Assembly (NCBI GenBank): GCA_949316235.1
Contig: OX438743.1
Location: 39,525,242 to 39,589,241, forward strand
DNA length: 64,000 bases
Source of the DNA: Oegoconia quadripuncta
Lineage: Eukaryota; Arthropoda; Insecta; Lepidoptera; Autostichidae
Direction of reading: 5' to 3'
The notes beneath the pieces were generated by a model that saw only the letters and a list, made by a program, of their open reading frames with translations, did no database searches and was not told the origin of the DNA. Numbering within the stretch: the first letter of the stretch is position 1; each line of letters begins with the position of its first letter. A program made the position numbers and the translations under genes. This document shows positions 44,501 through 53,845 of the stretch, one piece after another.

Positions 44501-47500
44501 AACAGTACTACTCTAAAACTGGTTTTAGTTTAGTTGGTGTACATCCGAACTTCTTTTGTTTTGTTATGTTTTCATCTAACTGAATTAATTTATTTGACGG
44601 CTCACTGAAATTTTTGAAAAACGTCGTCGATTCTTCAATATCAAAATTATCGCTTTTTAAAGACAATTCGAGTTTATTTCCCCCAACTGTAAATAAGCGT
44701 CGCAATACGGCTCGCTCCTTCTTAAGTTTCTCCATAATTAATCACACGGTCACCACAATATAAAGATACAAGGAAAGATAGCCAGGTTAATATCTTTATT
44801 TTGACTGACAGCTAGACAATATTCTTTTTTAGAAAAAACGGCATTATTCATGTCGATTCGGATGTACACCAACTAAACTAAAGCCAGTTTTAAAGTAGTA
44901 CTGCCTCTTTCTCCCTGGAACAGTACGATGCGACGGCACCACTCCAAAACTGGTTTTAGTTTAGTTTAGTTGGTGTAAATCCGAATCGACACCACTGTAA
45001 TATTTTAAGTGAGCATTCTGGCGTCACGTGTTCCTGGAATTGTCATTTCTCAAAAGAGACTGCTTTACCTTTCATTATAAATTATATTCCTCACCACACT
45101 AAAGTACAATTCGGTGACCTTATCGCCTACCATGGGTGATGCCAGCCACCATTACGTATTTGGGAATGACATCTAAAATAAACAGGCTATAAGAACATAG
45201 GTTCGACATGAAAGCAGGTACAAGTTACGTGAATTAATCATACGTGATCTGTTACATTCCTCTTATTATACTAACTTTGAGCCAAATTTCATTAATATTG
45301 GCCCACGCGTTTAAGCTGTCCGATTATTTCTGGGTCAGTCAGTCACCACTGCAGGGATATTTATAGGCCTTCCCTCTTATAATAATATATAATAAGAAGT
45401 ATGGGCCTTATAGTCCACCACGCTGGCCCATACAGGTTTCCTCATGATGTTTTCATTCACCGTTTACGAACAGTCGGATAAATGCACATAAGTAATTAAG
45501 TTAAATTTAAAAACTCATTGGTACATGGCCTGACTGGGAAACGAACCCCGACCTCCCAAATTGGGAGACTGCGTCTTAACCGCTGAGCCACGAACGCTCC
45601 TTACCTTGCCTTTTAATAATATAGTTTAATTTAATGTTTCGCAATTATTTCCCTACAGGGTCTTGCTCTGAATAAGACTTTCGTGAACATGATGAAACAT
45701 CAGCTGTTCATCCCGAAGCGAGTGGTGGGCGTACTGCGCTGGCTGCTGGTGTCCTTCGGAACCCTCGGCATGATTGGTTGTGTGATCTTCCACTTCAAAG
45801 GTACACAGCTCCGGACGGTGAGACTGGGCTTTGTTTCTTAGTAACATGTGTTAAGTCTGTGGTTGAATAGAATATAAAAGATATTTACTTATTCATTACA
45901 AAATAAATTATTGAGGTAAATAGACAAAGTCTTATGGCTTATCGGATAAATTAAGATTTCTTTATAAATACAGATTAAATAAAAAAATTCATGTAAAATT
46001 AATCATTCAAATTATTAAATGATTAGTTTTCTCTATCGACTTTTGTTTCTTAATCTTTCTGCATCATAATAGGTGGCGTTAGCAGTAAGCGATAGCCATC
46101 AATCAATCAATCAATCAAGTACACTTTATTGCACAAAAATTCTACAATGCACTTCATAAACATAGCTTCAAAAAAACAATAATTGTACTACCAGGCGATC
46201 TTATCGCTATTCTACCAGACAACCTTGGGGTAGAGAAAAAAGTAGAACGGGATAAAAGCAAGTAGGTTGTGCACCAATGACTTAAAAAAATATATAAAAA
46301 ATAATAGATACCAAACAATAGATATAAACATACATACGTTAGATATGAACATCAACTTATATGCAATAATAGTGTAAAATATACCTACATATATAGTGAT
46401 AAATTGTTATATATACATATACAATATATGTGACACCAAACAAAGAAAATATTGGATACTATAATTATCAAATCTCAGAACCACGAATATGGCAACAGTC
46501 AAGACGCTAGAAAATGTGCCTTGACTTGTGCTCTAAAAGTAAATGATGATTGTGCACGATGCGACGTATAGACTCGGGAAGGGCGTTCCATAAACGAATT
46601 GCTTGCAGAGTATAGATAGATAGATAGATAAACAGTTTATTGCATAAACTGAAGAGAGAAATATAAATACTACATTAACAGACAAGAAACAAACCTTCAT
46701 GAAAACAACAAGAGACATACAATTTAACAAATATAAACAGATGTAAAGAAATATATCATAACAATTAAATTTTTCCCAATACCTTCAAGACCTGCCGATT
46801 CATTATATGTGGGCATGTGTGCAACAGTCATGCAACAAGGTCATAGCTCAGTGCATTAAAAATGATCAATGAAGAGCAAGCACTGATTTTTAGCTATCAC
46901 CTAGGAGGCGCGCGGGAATAAGCATAAAAATGAAAAAAAGAAAAGAAAACTAAGAGTGGAAGTATGCAAATACAATACAATACAATACAAATACTCTTTA
47001 TTGCGCAAAATAATTTACAATAATTTTGATGATAACAATAGAACACAATTAGGCGGTCTTATCACTAAAAGCGATCTCTTCCAGACAACCCACAGCTACG
47101 GGACATTTGTAGGTAGAAAAACAGGTAGGGTGCATGCATAAATATAATAATAATATCATATTAATGGACGATGTGTAGTGTAGTGGTGCGCTGACGTGAA
47201 TGAAAGGCATAAATAAGTGATTTCGTCTGCTTAAAATGATGAAAATATAATATTATTAAATGAATTAAAGTAGTATATTATTCCGTCTATGAGTAGTGCT
47301 TAGGAATACCCAGGTTTTGTTTATCTAGTAGGTACGATATATGTTGTTTTCTAAACGTACATTTTGAACCAAGTAACCTGACAGGAGGAGGATTGTTATT
47401 CCAGCACTTCGTCGCATTGTTAACGGAAACTGCCGGTAAATGCTACTGTACGGTGCAAGCTTATTGCCAATGGGTTACGATTATATCTAGTAATATATTC

Positions 47501-50125
47501 AGTATATATATTAAATAATGTTTAATTTTATCTATATGCAACTGTTATATTTAGTTATGTGGATGGATTTGCACAACTAGTACAACTTTCCGCATCGTGT
47601 CGGAGGCTCTTGATGCTGAGATGGAGTCCATTTTTGACATCACACTGCACTCACCGCATTTCAAAATCTGTTTCTGTATATTGTGATAATTTTCTTGTTT
47701 TTATTAATATTGTTGTTGCTATAGTGTGGTGCCAAATAAATATATGTCTATGTCTAATTCTAAATAATACATAAATGGCATTGATGGGAATTATTTTCCA
47801 GAATTCGCGATTATAAAAATCAATAATTTTAAATTGTCGAAAATAATCGTAATTATAGCAATTTAGGTATAATTTTTCCAAAAAGTATTCAAAAAGAATA
47901 CTTAATTTATCCAATGACACCACTGGACAGGTTAAGCCCTCTTAAACCTTGAACAAGCTTGCGAAAAAAGTTTAGAGATTCAGCAAAGCTGCTGGTTTTC
48001 AGTCCTAAATAATCAATAAACTATGACCAACTTTCACCTTGAGACCACAACAGACTTGTTATTTGGAAGCAAAGCGAACATAAAGGGTAAATGGCGCTTC
48101 TGTTAACGAGCTATCGTTTCCATCCAAAGATATTAATTATAGTTTTGACGTATGAAGAAACAACTAGAAAGAAATTAGATGATAGACCGCTTTTAATTGT
48201 CTCCGTGGCTCAATGTGAACAACACAGGGTGTACGAATCTGATGTCGCGGGTACAACCCTATGTGACAAAGCTATGTGCTGATTGTCTTCAAACATTATA
48301 GTTTTCTAAATTGTAACGTGTGACGTTAACTTATTCATTTTAAATTCTATAGACGCAAAGTGTTTGCTTTTGTTGATTTCCCAGATTCCAAAATAAAAAA
48401 GTCTAATTTTTTAAAACCTACACAAGTAGCTTTACTTTGATTTAAAAAATAGGGTCTGTAAAAACCCCACGCGAGCAACTATGTAAGTTTTTAGTCGCGA
48501 ACATTTAAGGGTTAAACTTACACACTGTATATATTTAAAAATTTATTAAAAAGACCTTGCATAGGCTTTTGCTGCTGCAATTTACGTGTGCATGTAATCG
48601 CAAAGTAGGAATCAACTGCTATACATTCTGATCCAGTAGTTTATGGAACTGCAATAGCAGCTGATTTTATATTCACGATTTTAAAGTGCACTGAAAATCC
48701 GTTTAACCCCGATTGGGAACCGATTTTTTATTCGTTCGTTTTTGAATGGGGCACGCATGCGAAAATTACAGATTCACGCTCGAATTGCCAAGTTCCCATT
48801 TTTTAAATTCATTTGGTTCGTATTCCTCATGTATTAATGAGAAATCTTTGTGTATGCCCGACGCGTGGGCTTACCCATTGGTTTACACAACCCCATCTAG
48901 TTCCACACTAAGCAACTATGCTTGTATTATGGATACCAGATGATTGACATACTACACAAATACATTTTTTCTGTAAATAAATAAATGTATAAATAAAATG
49001 TATGTAAAATGTAAAAGTGAGGAAACGCGGACACTTACACCAATTATAAATAAAAATAAAATAAAAATCATTTATTTCAGGATTAGACCCATGTTTTGGT
49101 TAGTAACAAGATACGAATATAATAAATATAACCGCCTCTGTGGCGCAATGGGTTTGCGATTCGGAGGTCGCGGGTTCGATCCCCAGCGGGGTACATGTTT
49201 AAGTACTCGGTTTGGTTGGAGGTAGGGCATTTTAAATGTCCGCCTGGCTAGCTACTACCATTTTATCTAAATCTGCCGCCAAGCAGCAATGTTAATAATA
49301 TTGTTGTGTTCCGGTTGTCAAGTTATAGTAGTACAGCAACAGGAAAACACATACACACAAACATACACACACACTAATAATTAAAACTTCTTGTATACTC
49401 CCCCTCCCCTCAGGTTCCAAACCCGACAAACTTTGGCAATTGCACGTACATGGCAATAAAATAATATATTCATTAAAAAAACTAGCCTTAAAAATTTTAT
49501 TTCCGAGATAAAAAATTAAATGTAAGTACAAATGAAAATACACATTAACAGGCTTACTTCATTTCGATTGTACCTTGTTTTATCAATAAGAAAAAACCAG
49601 GCAACGTTCCATTGATATGGAAGACGCCAAAGGGGGTGGCGGGGCACAGGGCGCAACCAATCACAGCAAGTCGCGGCGGCGGCGCCGGGGCAAGCGCCGG
49701 CGGCGGCGAGCGGCGAGTGGTCGCCTTTCGGCGTCTTCAAAGATACCGCGGCACGTGTTTGTGTTGTGGCAAAGTACTTAGAGCGCTCGGCCATTAAGGT
49801 CCAACTCACAAAATTTACATTTCTAAATTTTATTTTTTGAATAAAATCTGTTAACTTTATTGTTTTATTTTTTTTTCGTAACAGGTACATCCTATACATA
49901 CACTCTGCAACGTTTGTCGGGTTATTTTTGTTAGACCCTATATATGTATCGAAATTTATTGCAGCGTTATTTACATTAGCTACATTTGTTGCAGACCACA
50001 TAATGCGCTTCGCTGTCGATCCATCCTCATCCTCTACAGAAGTCAGCAAAGTGAGCCCTGTGGAAGTCCAGAAGGAAGTGAGCGTCATCGGTGAGGGCCA
50101 AGAGCCTGCCAAAATTACCATCTAA
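29388..50125 (+). CDS. SNMP1: Sensory neuron membrane protein 1 (CD36 family), nine coding exons
   Basis: Exons 29388-29501, 34590-34747, 36685-36835, 37186-37443, 38085-38296, 38876-39161, 41380-41505, 45659-45800 and 49995-50125 join in phase to 525 codons, the usual SNMP1 length. A short cytosolic MQLPKHLK start precedes a membrane segment (about 9-31). The CD36 ectodomain has glycosylation sites N67, N229 and N440 and the Cys-rich LQCFCEAPDKCPRKGL loop. A second membrane segment (about 457-481) and a cytosolic tail ending GEGQEPAKITI follow. In moths SNMP1 sits in dendrites of pheromone-sensing neurons and passes lipophilic ligands to odorant receptors. Introns are large and filled with transposons. 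A UGT gene lies tail-to-tail 5.3 kb downstream. No lesion is seen. Confidence 0.96.
29785..30025 (-). mobile_element. SINE family 1, 5'-truncated, in SNMP1 intron 1
   Basis: Poly-T at 29785, then the reversed SINE1 body ending at CCAACCAAACCGAGT. The tRNA-like head is missing. Confidence 0.8.
30165..30310 (-). repeat. Reverse copy of the 25380 dispersed repeat
   Basis: GACTGCCTTCAATTGAAAAC, GCGAATACGACTGCGCC and GTGCCGCGTAAGAATTCGG mark it. It is inverted relative to 25380-25600. Confidence 0.45.
30465..30610 (-). mobile_element. LINE 3'-tail fragment
   Basis: A poly-T run followed by AATTTATTTATTCAAGAAAC is typical of LINE 3' ends lying in reverse. It is short and no coding is left. Confidence 0.35.
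31085..31450 (-). mobile_element. LINE 3' end (GCGGTCTTATCGCT family)
   Basis: TTCTTTATTGCACACAAAAT, GGCGGTCTTATCGCT and TTGCTTCCAGACAACC also occur at 46120-46250 and 46985-47100. Reversed, they read as the 3' untranslated end of a non-LTR retrotransposon. Confidence 0.6.
31655..32270 (-). mobile_element. LINE reverse-transcriptase C-terminal fragment and tail
   Basis: On the minus strand a frame reads FKTIIKQTLFIKGYYKISDY and ends LDDKQAWK, the pattern of the C terminus of jockey/Daphne-like proteins. The tail (GAACGAGCAAGAAACTCAAG, GTTGCTCTTTTAAATAAA) follows at 31670-31840. A related tail is at 40905-41060. Confidence 0.65.
34590..34747 (+). CDS. SNMP1: SNMP1 exon 2
   Basis: The acceptor is TTTCCCAG. 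It encodes EMALSKKTDIREMW to IGPYYF plus two bases of a Glu codon, with a NYT glycosylation site. The donor GTTAGT at 34748 is non-canonical but acceptable. Read-through would continue 51 codons to a stop. Confidence 0.93.
34780..34915 (+). mobile_element. RTE-like LINE 3'-end fragment in SNMP1 intron 2
   Basis: It reads like the end of an RTE-clade protein (a CGRPNES... stretch and LQQWTSCS before TGA, with CTTCAGCAGTGGACGTCATG). The same motif ends the LINE piece at 59400-59950. Confidence 0.5.
34930..35480 (+). repeat. Two direct copies of a ~300-bp-spaced repeat in SNMP1 intron 2
   Basis: GTCTGGGG(T/C)CCAAGG(T/C)AG and TAGGGCACCGTCT occur near 34937 and again near 35236. Each is followed by a (GTAGTG/CAGTGG)-rich and GGCGGGAT stretch. 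This looks like a local duplication or two retroposon copies. Confidence 0.55.
36685..36835 (+). CDS. SNMP1: SNMP1 exon 3
   Basis: The acceptor is ATTTCCTAG and the donor GTAAGC at 36836. It encodes EWKEKVEIEDHEEDD to VMPHIFMM, phase 2 in and phase 0 out. The join restores YYFEEWKEK. Confidence 0.93.
37186..37443 (+). CDS. SNMP1: SNMP1 exon 4
   Basis: The acceptor is GCTTCAG and the donor GTAAGT at 37444. It has 86 codons, GMVTVVARDKPAMLNM to QYRFSLFGS, in phase 0 at both ends. It has conserved cysteines in INCARTEF and VCTALKK. Confidence 0.95.
38085..38296 (+). CDS. SNMP1: SNMP1 exon 5
   Basis: The acceptor is TTTCCAG and the donor GTAAGG at 38297. It encodes RNGTIDPHVITVKRGMTN to YSTDLC plus two bases, and includes the IDPHVI motif and glycosylation site N229. 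Confidence 0.95.
38876..39161 (+). CDS. SNMP1: SNMP1 exon 6 (cysteine-rich loop)
   Basis: The acceptor is CTCTTACAG and the donor G|GTGTGT at 39162. It encodes SFKPWYQKKSSYNGIKTNR, ANIGDFANDPELQCFC and PHFLDSDPGLLATVKGLNP, ending GIEIDFEP. Confidence 0.95.
40060..40431 (-). mobile_element. Jockey-like LINE C-terminal fragment and tail in SNMP1 intron 6
   Basis: The minus-strand frame reads ERYRRRKSWINIKD, GIPPVYSKYTEHYR, FIIRTVKAWNALPTSVFPES and YNLGIFKSRVNRHLLG. This is the C terminus of a non-LTR reverse transcriptase, still open for 130 codons. An A tail (poly-T on plus) is near 40060. The same family is at 21055, 23276 and 24818. Confidence 0.8.
40432..40606 (+). mobile_element. Retroposon 3' end with TTTC tail
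   Basis: GTGTCGAAGTGGCGAATAAA is followed by CAGTTTCTTTCTTTCTTTCT. A poly(A)-like signal plus a simple-repeat tail is typical of some LINE 3' ends. It directly abuts the preceding, oppositely oriented LINE. Confidence 0.5.
40615..41345. repeat. GCTGCAGCCAGGA repeat copies with an inserted LINE tail
   Basis: Copies of the 5395-5690 family (TTGCTGCAGCCAGGATTGTC, GTTAATAGCACG, GTTCAGTTC(C/T)GATGACAAT) occur at 40615-40905 and 41165-41345. Between them lies a reversed LINE tail (40905-41060) matching 31670-31840. Confidence 0.55.
41380..41505 (+). CDS. SNMP1: SNMP1 exon 7
   Basis: The acceptor is CCATTGCAG and the donor GTAAGT at 41506. It has 42 codons, ITGTPLVAKQRMQFNMQLF to DTIAPLFWVDE, in phase 0 at both ends. 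Confidence 0.95.
41703..41978 (+). mobile_element. SINE family 1, 5'-truncated, with 16-bp target duplication
   Basis: TAGAATAGTATAATTT occurs at 41703-41718 and 41963-41978 around a plus-strand SINE1 body (from GGTGGTAGGGCATTTTAAAT) ending in an A tail. The tRNA-like head was not copied, as expected for incomplete target-primed reverse transcription. Confidence 0.85.
41999..42095 (+). mobile_element. Retroposon 3' fragment, inverted copy at 49024
   Basis: TATCTTGTTACTAACCAAAA, GGTCTAATCCTGAAATAAAT and AATTGGTGTAAGTGTCCGCG recur in reverse complement at 49024-49125. It is probably a LINE 3' end. Confidence 0.6.
42468..42848. repeat. Two ~100-bp direct repeats
   Basis: GTGTAACAATTAGCAGAATA, GGGAACAGCCATATGGCTAA and GATGCGAATCGTTCCCACAT occur at about 42470-42568 and 42752-42848, with few differences. 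Each copy holds a GGGAAC...GTTCCC inverted pair and the palindrome GCCATATGGC. Confidence 0.75.
42857..43135 (-). mobile_element. tRNA-derived SINE, family 3
   Basis: CAGCCCGTAAACATCCCATT, GTATGGGCCGTAGTCCGCCA, TTTCCTCACGATGTTTTCCT and GGGAATCGAACCCGGA match the copy at 45345. The B-box complement lies near 43090, so the element points left. Confidence 0.65.
43425..43700 (-). mobile_element. tRNA-derived SINE, family 1
   Basis: Poly-T near 43433, the body, then a tRNA-like head at 43625-43697 (minus-strand GGGTTCGATCCCCAGCGG). The head carries the palindromic ACATTGGGTTTAC insertion. An internal stretch of the body is deleted around 43588. Confidence 0.82.
43972..44255 (-). mobile_element. 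tRNA-derived SINE, family 2
   Basis: On the minus strand: head GACGACCTGTTTGGTGTAGT, B box GGGTTCGAATCCCGCTAGGG, a CGAGTTATGGATGTTTTCAT body, an AT-rich spacer and a final TAGATGGCGCTGTGTGT. The sister copy on plus is at 53577. Confidence 0.85.
44419..44549. mobile_element. GGTGTCGATTCGG-family MITE, copy 1
   Basis: Inverted arms of about 38 bases (TCGGATGTACACCAACTAAA and its complement) surround an AGTACTGTTTC-type core. It interrupts the gag-like fragment lying to its right. Confidence 0.82.
44550..44735 (-). pseudogene. Retroelement gag-like N-terminal fragment
   Basis: The minus-strand frame starts MEKLKKERAVLRRLFTVG and continues with a polar helical stretch (LSLKSDNFDIEES, IQLDENITKQ), then runs into the MITE arm. 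The opening resembles the Lys-rich start of DUF1759-type Gag proteins of BEL/Pao elements. It is a short relic and the assignment is tentative. Confidence 0.4.
44851..44993. mobile_element. GGTGTCGATTCGG-family MITE, copy 2
   Basis: The same terminal arms as at 44419 and 54527, with an AGTAGTACTGCCTCTTTCTC core. The right end reads CCGAATCGACACC. Confidence 0.82.
45345..45600 (-). mobile_element. tRNA-derived SINE, family 3
   Basis: The minus-strand head reads GTGGCTCAGCGGTTAAGACG then GGTCGGGGTTCGTTTCCC, the two polymerase III boxes of a tRNA-like head. The body and CATCATGAGGAAACC segment match 42857-43135. It lies just upstream of SNMP1 exon 8. Confidence 0.78.
45659..45800 (+). CDS. SNMP1: SNMP1 exon 8 (second membrane segment)
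   Basis: The acceptor is TTCCCTACAG and the donor GTACAC at 45801. It encodes GLALNKTFVNMMKHQLF, then the hydrophobic VVGVLRWLLVSFGTLG segment, ending FHFK plus one base. Confidence 0.95.
46120..46632 (-). mobile_element. LINE 3' region and (GATA)n
   Basis: CACTTTATTGCACAAAAATT, GGCGATCTTATCGCTATTCT and CAGACAACC mark the same reversed LINE end as 31085. Degenerate coding of the C terminus (GGGAAGGGCGTTCCATAAAC) is near 46575. A GATA microsatellite sits at 46612-46630. Confidence 0.55.
46970..47480 (-). mobile_element. LINE 3' end with coding remnant
   Basis: ATACAATACAAATACTCTTT, GGCGGTCTTATCACTAAAAG and CTTCCAGACAACCC give the reversed tail. To its right a minus-strand frame with ATKCWNNNPPPVRLLGSKCT looks like the end of a reverse-transcriptase protein. 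Confidence 0.58.
47481..48186. other. SNMP1 intron 8 interval, nothing recognised
   Basis: AT-rich, with no gene or clear repeat. The open frames near 47559 and 47651 overlap on opposite strands and show no domain. Confidence 0.35.
48187..48290 (+). mobile_element. SINE family 1 head fragment
   Basis: TCCGTGGCTCAATGTGAACA, ACACAGGGTGTACGAATCTG and TCGCGGGTACAACCCTATG match the tRNA-like head in diverged form. The body is missing. Confidence 0.5.
48880..48995 (-). mobile_element. SINE family 2 tail fragment
   Basis: CCATCTAGTTCCACACTAAG, TATTATGGATACCAGATGAT and TACACAAATACATTTTTTCT match the 3' half of SINE2 at 43972. Confidence 0.65.
49024..49125 (-). mobile_element. Retroposon 3' fragment, inverted copy of 41999
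   Basis: It contains the reverse complement of the 41999-42095 segment, from CGCGGACACTTACACCAATT to TAACAAGATACGAAT. Confidence 0.6.
49131..49320 (+). mobile_element. SINE family 1, 3'-truncated, intact tRNA-like head
   Basis: CCGCCTCTGTGGCGCAATGG and GGAGGTCGCGGGTTCGATCC are the A- and B-box parts. The head lacks the palindromic insertion found in other copies. The body ends abruptly after GTTCCGGTTGTCA. Confidence 0.8.
49621..49745. repeat. GC-rich island bounded by inverted repeats, SNMP1 intron 8
   Basis: Ends AAGACGCCAAAGGG and CCTTTCGGCGTCTT are near-complementary. Between them lie GCGGCGGCGGCGCC-type runs, an ACCAATCAC (CCAAT-box-like) site and many CpGs, in a region otherwise AT-rich. 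It could be a small GC-rich foldback element or an intronic CpG-rich regulatory segment. The 61-codon frame across it is of low complexity and not taken as a gene. Confidence 0.65.
49995..50125 (+). CDS. SNMP1: SNMP1 exon 9 (cytosolic tail and stop)
   Basis: The acceptor is TTTGTTGCAG. It encodes (D)HIMRFAVDPSSSSTEVSK to EGQEPAKITI, with TAA at 50123-50125. An AATAAA lies at 50925, but the true poly(A) site is not certain. Confidence 0.95.
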
Positions 50126-53100
50126 TCCACCTTCCGACGGCTTCTTACCTTCTTTCTGGTTTGGAGTCGTCGTTATGGGGTCTCGGCTAAAGGAATCGGA
50201 ACGCAGACTTTATTTTATTTGTTGAGACGTGTTAGAAGGGATTACAGAAACTGAAGGGAATTCTATAGCTACAATTTGGCTGAGTTTACGCTTAATCTAA
50301 ATTTAATTTTTGAGTTTGTAGTCCCACCCTCCTTAAGCAACTGCGGGGCATCGTAAAGTTTATTTGAAAGAATATATGATTTCACCTAACTGAATTAACC
50401 TTTTACAACTTTGAACTTGCTTGAAAATGGGTGTCCATCATAAATCAGATTAAAGTGCACTTGTATCGAATAATTTGCTGAAAACGTGACCCTCACTTGA
50501 CCCGCTTTTGTTTCTTCAAACATAGGTATAGCATCTTGAGATAGTGATAATGATAAGAACGTTTGTGAATACCAAATATTGAGGATTGTGATCTATAATG
50601 TTAAAATTGTAATTGTAATTATTTAACCATTAACTTAGGTTCACGTGAAGTTGATAACATATTATGATATCGATGTGATAGCCAGGAAAGAACGAGCCAG
50701 ATATAGCAGGAAAGTATGTACCTTAAAAAACTGTAAAATGCTCACAAACAGAAACAACTAGAAAGAAAATAACTATAACAACAAAAGATTATGTTTCTTT
50801 TGAGTAAAATTTGGTATAACTTCAATACTGGTCTTTCCCTGCATGTTACGCACATTTATTCCACCCTATAAATCCGCAGGTACTGTCTGAAACAGAATCA
50901 ACCTTGACAGGCCAAAAACATACAAATAAAGTCTTGTTTGGGATTCACGACTGGGTTTAACCGACTTTACAAAGAAAGAGGTTCTCAATTCGGCCGTTTG
51001 TATGTTTCTTTTTTCGATAGTAGTTTTAGTTTTTTGTCGAAATAATTTCATGATTTCCGCGCATTTTATTACGCGCCTATACGCCGGCGTTTTTCGTAAT
51101 TATTAAAAGTTATATAGAAAAAGAACTATAATAGTAATGCATTTATTTCTTTTTGTACTTATATATTAGAGTAACTGGTATTTTAATTTCAAAGAGAAAA
51201 CAAATTTTTTATTGTTATTTATTTTAAAAACTTAACACTAAAATGCCTTTTTGGAAAAAAACTGACATAATCGTGATGGATTATGTGTTTTTTTTTTCGG
51301 TTCGTAATCGTTCTGTGTATGGTACTTCTCAGAGCAGGTATAGTAGCAGAGTGGAATATTACAATGGACAGTAAAACGATGTTTGCTTCCTTTCACGTTA
51401 GCCTGTCTGCTTTTTATAGTATCCACGCAAACCTGCAACCTCGTATGACATTCTTGTAGGTCGATATAGATGGAATACGTCTGTAAAACGTGCCTTCTTT
51501 GCCCCTGCTTGCGTACGTAGCTAAAGAATGTAGTTACACATTGTAACAAACGCCAATGACGACGAGCGTCGTGGTTTTGTGAAAATTCTAAATCGGATCA
51601 CTAGCTGGGGTTGTTAGCGGCGGCCTACAAGAGAAAAAAAAAAGAGCATCATGATCGGCTGTCAAAGTGTTAATTTGTGTTATATTGGCCTGTAAAGATT
51701 TATCTGTATCAGACTGTACTTATAAATGAAGCTGTACTATACGATTATAAAAATGAGATAATATCAAGAGGGATAAACAGGGGTTGTCGCATCTATCACG
51801 TTGTGTATGTGTATGAAATGTACGTAAAGCCAAAATTGCTATACATGCTTCATTCTCTTGAGTTTGTATGTGTGAAAAAACACACACTGCTTTAAAAGCG
51901 GCGACAGTAGAAGCCGCACTATTTTACAATGACAATATTATATCTCTCGTTTTTAAGATTTGAGACTGCACTGTAGTAACACCACACAATAGAACCTATT
52001 CTAGTCTGTAAAATTTCACAATTTGTTAAGTAGTTACTTAAATGAAATTATAAGCTTATTTTCATTAATTGAAATTATAGTTTATTTTTCAACCCATCAC
52101 TAAATACTCGATGTACGTATTTCGTACATTTGTTTTCAATTACAGGTCAGACAAAGACCTTTTTAATAAAAAATTGGAGCAATTTAACAAATCACGATTA
52201 ATAAAATTACTGTAAAAGTTGGTACTTATCTTAGTCGGTGGAATAATTTTGAAATAAAAATCTCAGGTCAGTAAAACATTTTAATATAAAACTTATATAC
52301 CTATATAAATTACAATAAAATCCTTGTTATCTTACATGATTGTGAGCAAATTTATTTAAGTCGTAGTTATCTAATCTTCAATACCACCGAAATGAGGAGC
52401 GGTTGAAGCGACATTTTTGAATAGTGTTATAAAATCTTCCGCTCAATAGTACGACGACGCCTTATACGTTTTGTTGGCAAATTTATTACATATCCTGAAT
52501 CACATCTAAGATTTTTGGAAACCACATGCCTCTTAAATGACAATGATTTTTGGTACGATGATGATATACCAAACTAAGGGATCTCAAAACGACAAACGCC
52601 GGAGTAAGCATTACTCACCTATTTTTAGGTTTGACATATATAGCTTTCTGAGGTTAATCACCACTACATTTTGTAACTGCAGTAGATAACGCGCCATATG
52701 ACGGAACACGATTTCTTTTGGATCACTTGATGTTCTGTCCATTGTACATAAATCTATGAAGTTTTATTTGAGATCGCACGGCAAAATCGTGTCAGTTTAT
52801 TATGTTAACGTTTTACATGCCTTGATATAAATTCTTAGATAACCAAAACACAAATTATTGATTCAAACTATTGCAACAAAACGTACGTTCGTCTCAACGA
52901 AATTGACAGAAAATACAGTGTCATCTTGATGTCATCTGTATTTCGTTCGACTATTAGATTAGGTATCTACCTACCCCGACTTCATCCTGCTATAAATATA
53001 TCCAGACTGGATCCTGACCTCAATCGCACAGGTCCCGATTCAATTTAGAGTCGTCTAGGTTTGTTACCGCGCTTGAAACTCGGACCGAGATGTATTAGAT

Positions 53101-53576
53101 ATAACCACCTACCATCCGAGATCGTCACACAGTACCTATGTCAGGAAATAACTCGTGATATCGCACTCAGATGAATTTCCGTTCTGAAATCAGTTCCTCA
53201 CAAAGGCAGCAGCCTTCGAACTGTGATATGACCTGTTGCACAGAACCTTATCACTCAAATTATGTAGCCGTCCATTTAATAATCTATATTATCAATGAGC
53301 AGTCCTTACAATATTCCTTAGCTAAGCCTTAAACAATATATTTACAATTTTTAATATAGAGAACATTTTGTAAATATCACCTGTTATCAAAACAATCTCT
53401 TTTGGTAACATTTATGGTAACTATTGGTCTTAAATACAAATACTATACTTAAGTTCGAAGATATTGAAATGACATAAACAAGACCATATCACCAAGAAAT
53501 ATTCACCGTGGATACAATAAAAAATTATATAGGCAATATTAAACTGCCTCAGGAATTATTTTTTTTTATATATATA
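50126..53576. other. SNMP1 3' flank, no gene recognised
   Basis: It probably includes the SNMP1 3' untranslated region. A weak dispersed retroposon piece (GGTTTAACCGACTTTACAAA to GGTTCTCAATTCGGC) is at 50950-51030. No frame shows a recognised domain. Confidence 0.45.
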
Positions 53577-53845
53577 TCGACGACGACCTGTTTGGTGTAG
53601 TGGTTAGAAACTCTGCTACTATACCAAATCGGGTTCGAATCCCGCTAGGGGCATATGTTTGTATGATGAATACAGACATGTGTTCCCGAGTTATGGATGT
53701 TTTTCATTTTATACATGTATTTATTCACAAAAAAAAAGTATTTGTGTAGTTTATCAACCATCTGGTATCCATAACACAAGCCTAGATGCTTACTGTGGAC
53801 CTAGATGGCGCTGTGTGTTTGTGCAAAGACATTTATTATTTTTAT
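53577..53845 (+). mobile_element. tRNA-derived SINE, family 2, full length
   Basis: Head GACGACCTGTTTGGTGTAGT, B box GGGTTCGAATCCCGCTAGGG, body CGAGTTATGGATGTTTTTCA, 3' end CCTAGATGGCGCTGTGTGT. It matches the minus-strand copy at 43972. A retroposon-like AACTGTGAACCGATTTTGAT stretch follows to about 53995. Confidence 0.88.

Noticed and set aside
49131..49200. Second tRNA-like sequence with GGTTCGATCCC
   Set aside because: It continues into the family 1 SINE body that is found many times in this window.
53577..53660. tRNA gene-like sequence with A and B boxes
   Set aside because: It is the head of a SINE: the same head and body recur at 43972, and the cloverleaf positions are degenerate.
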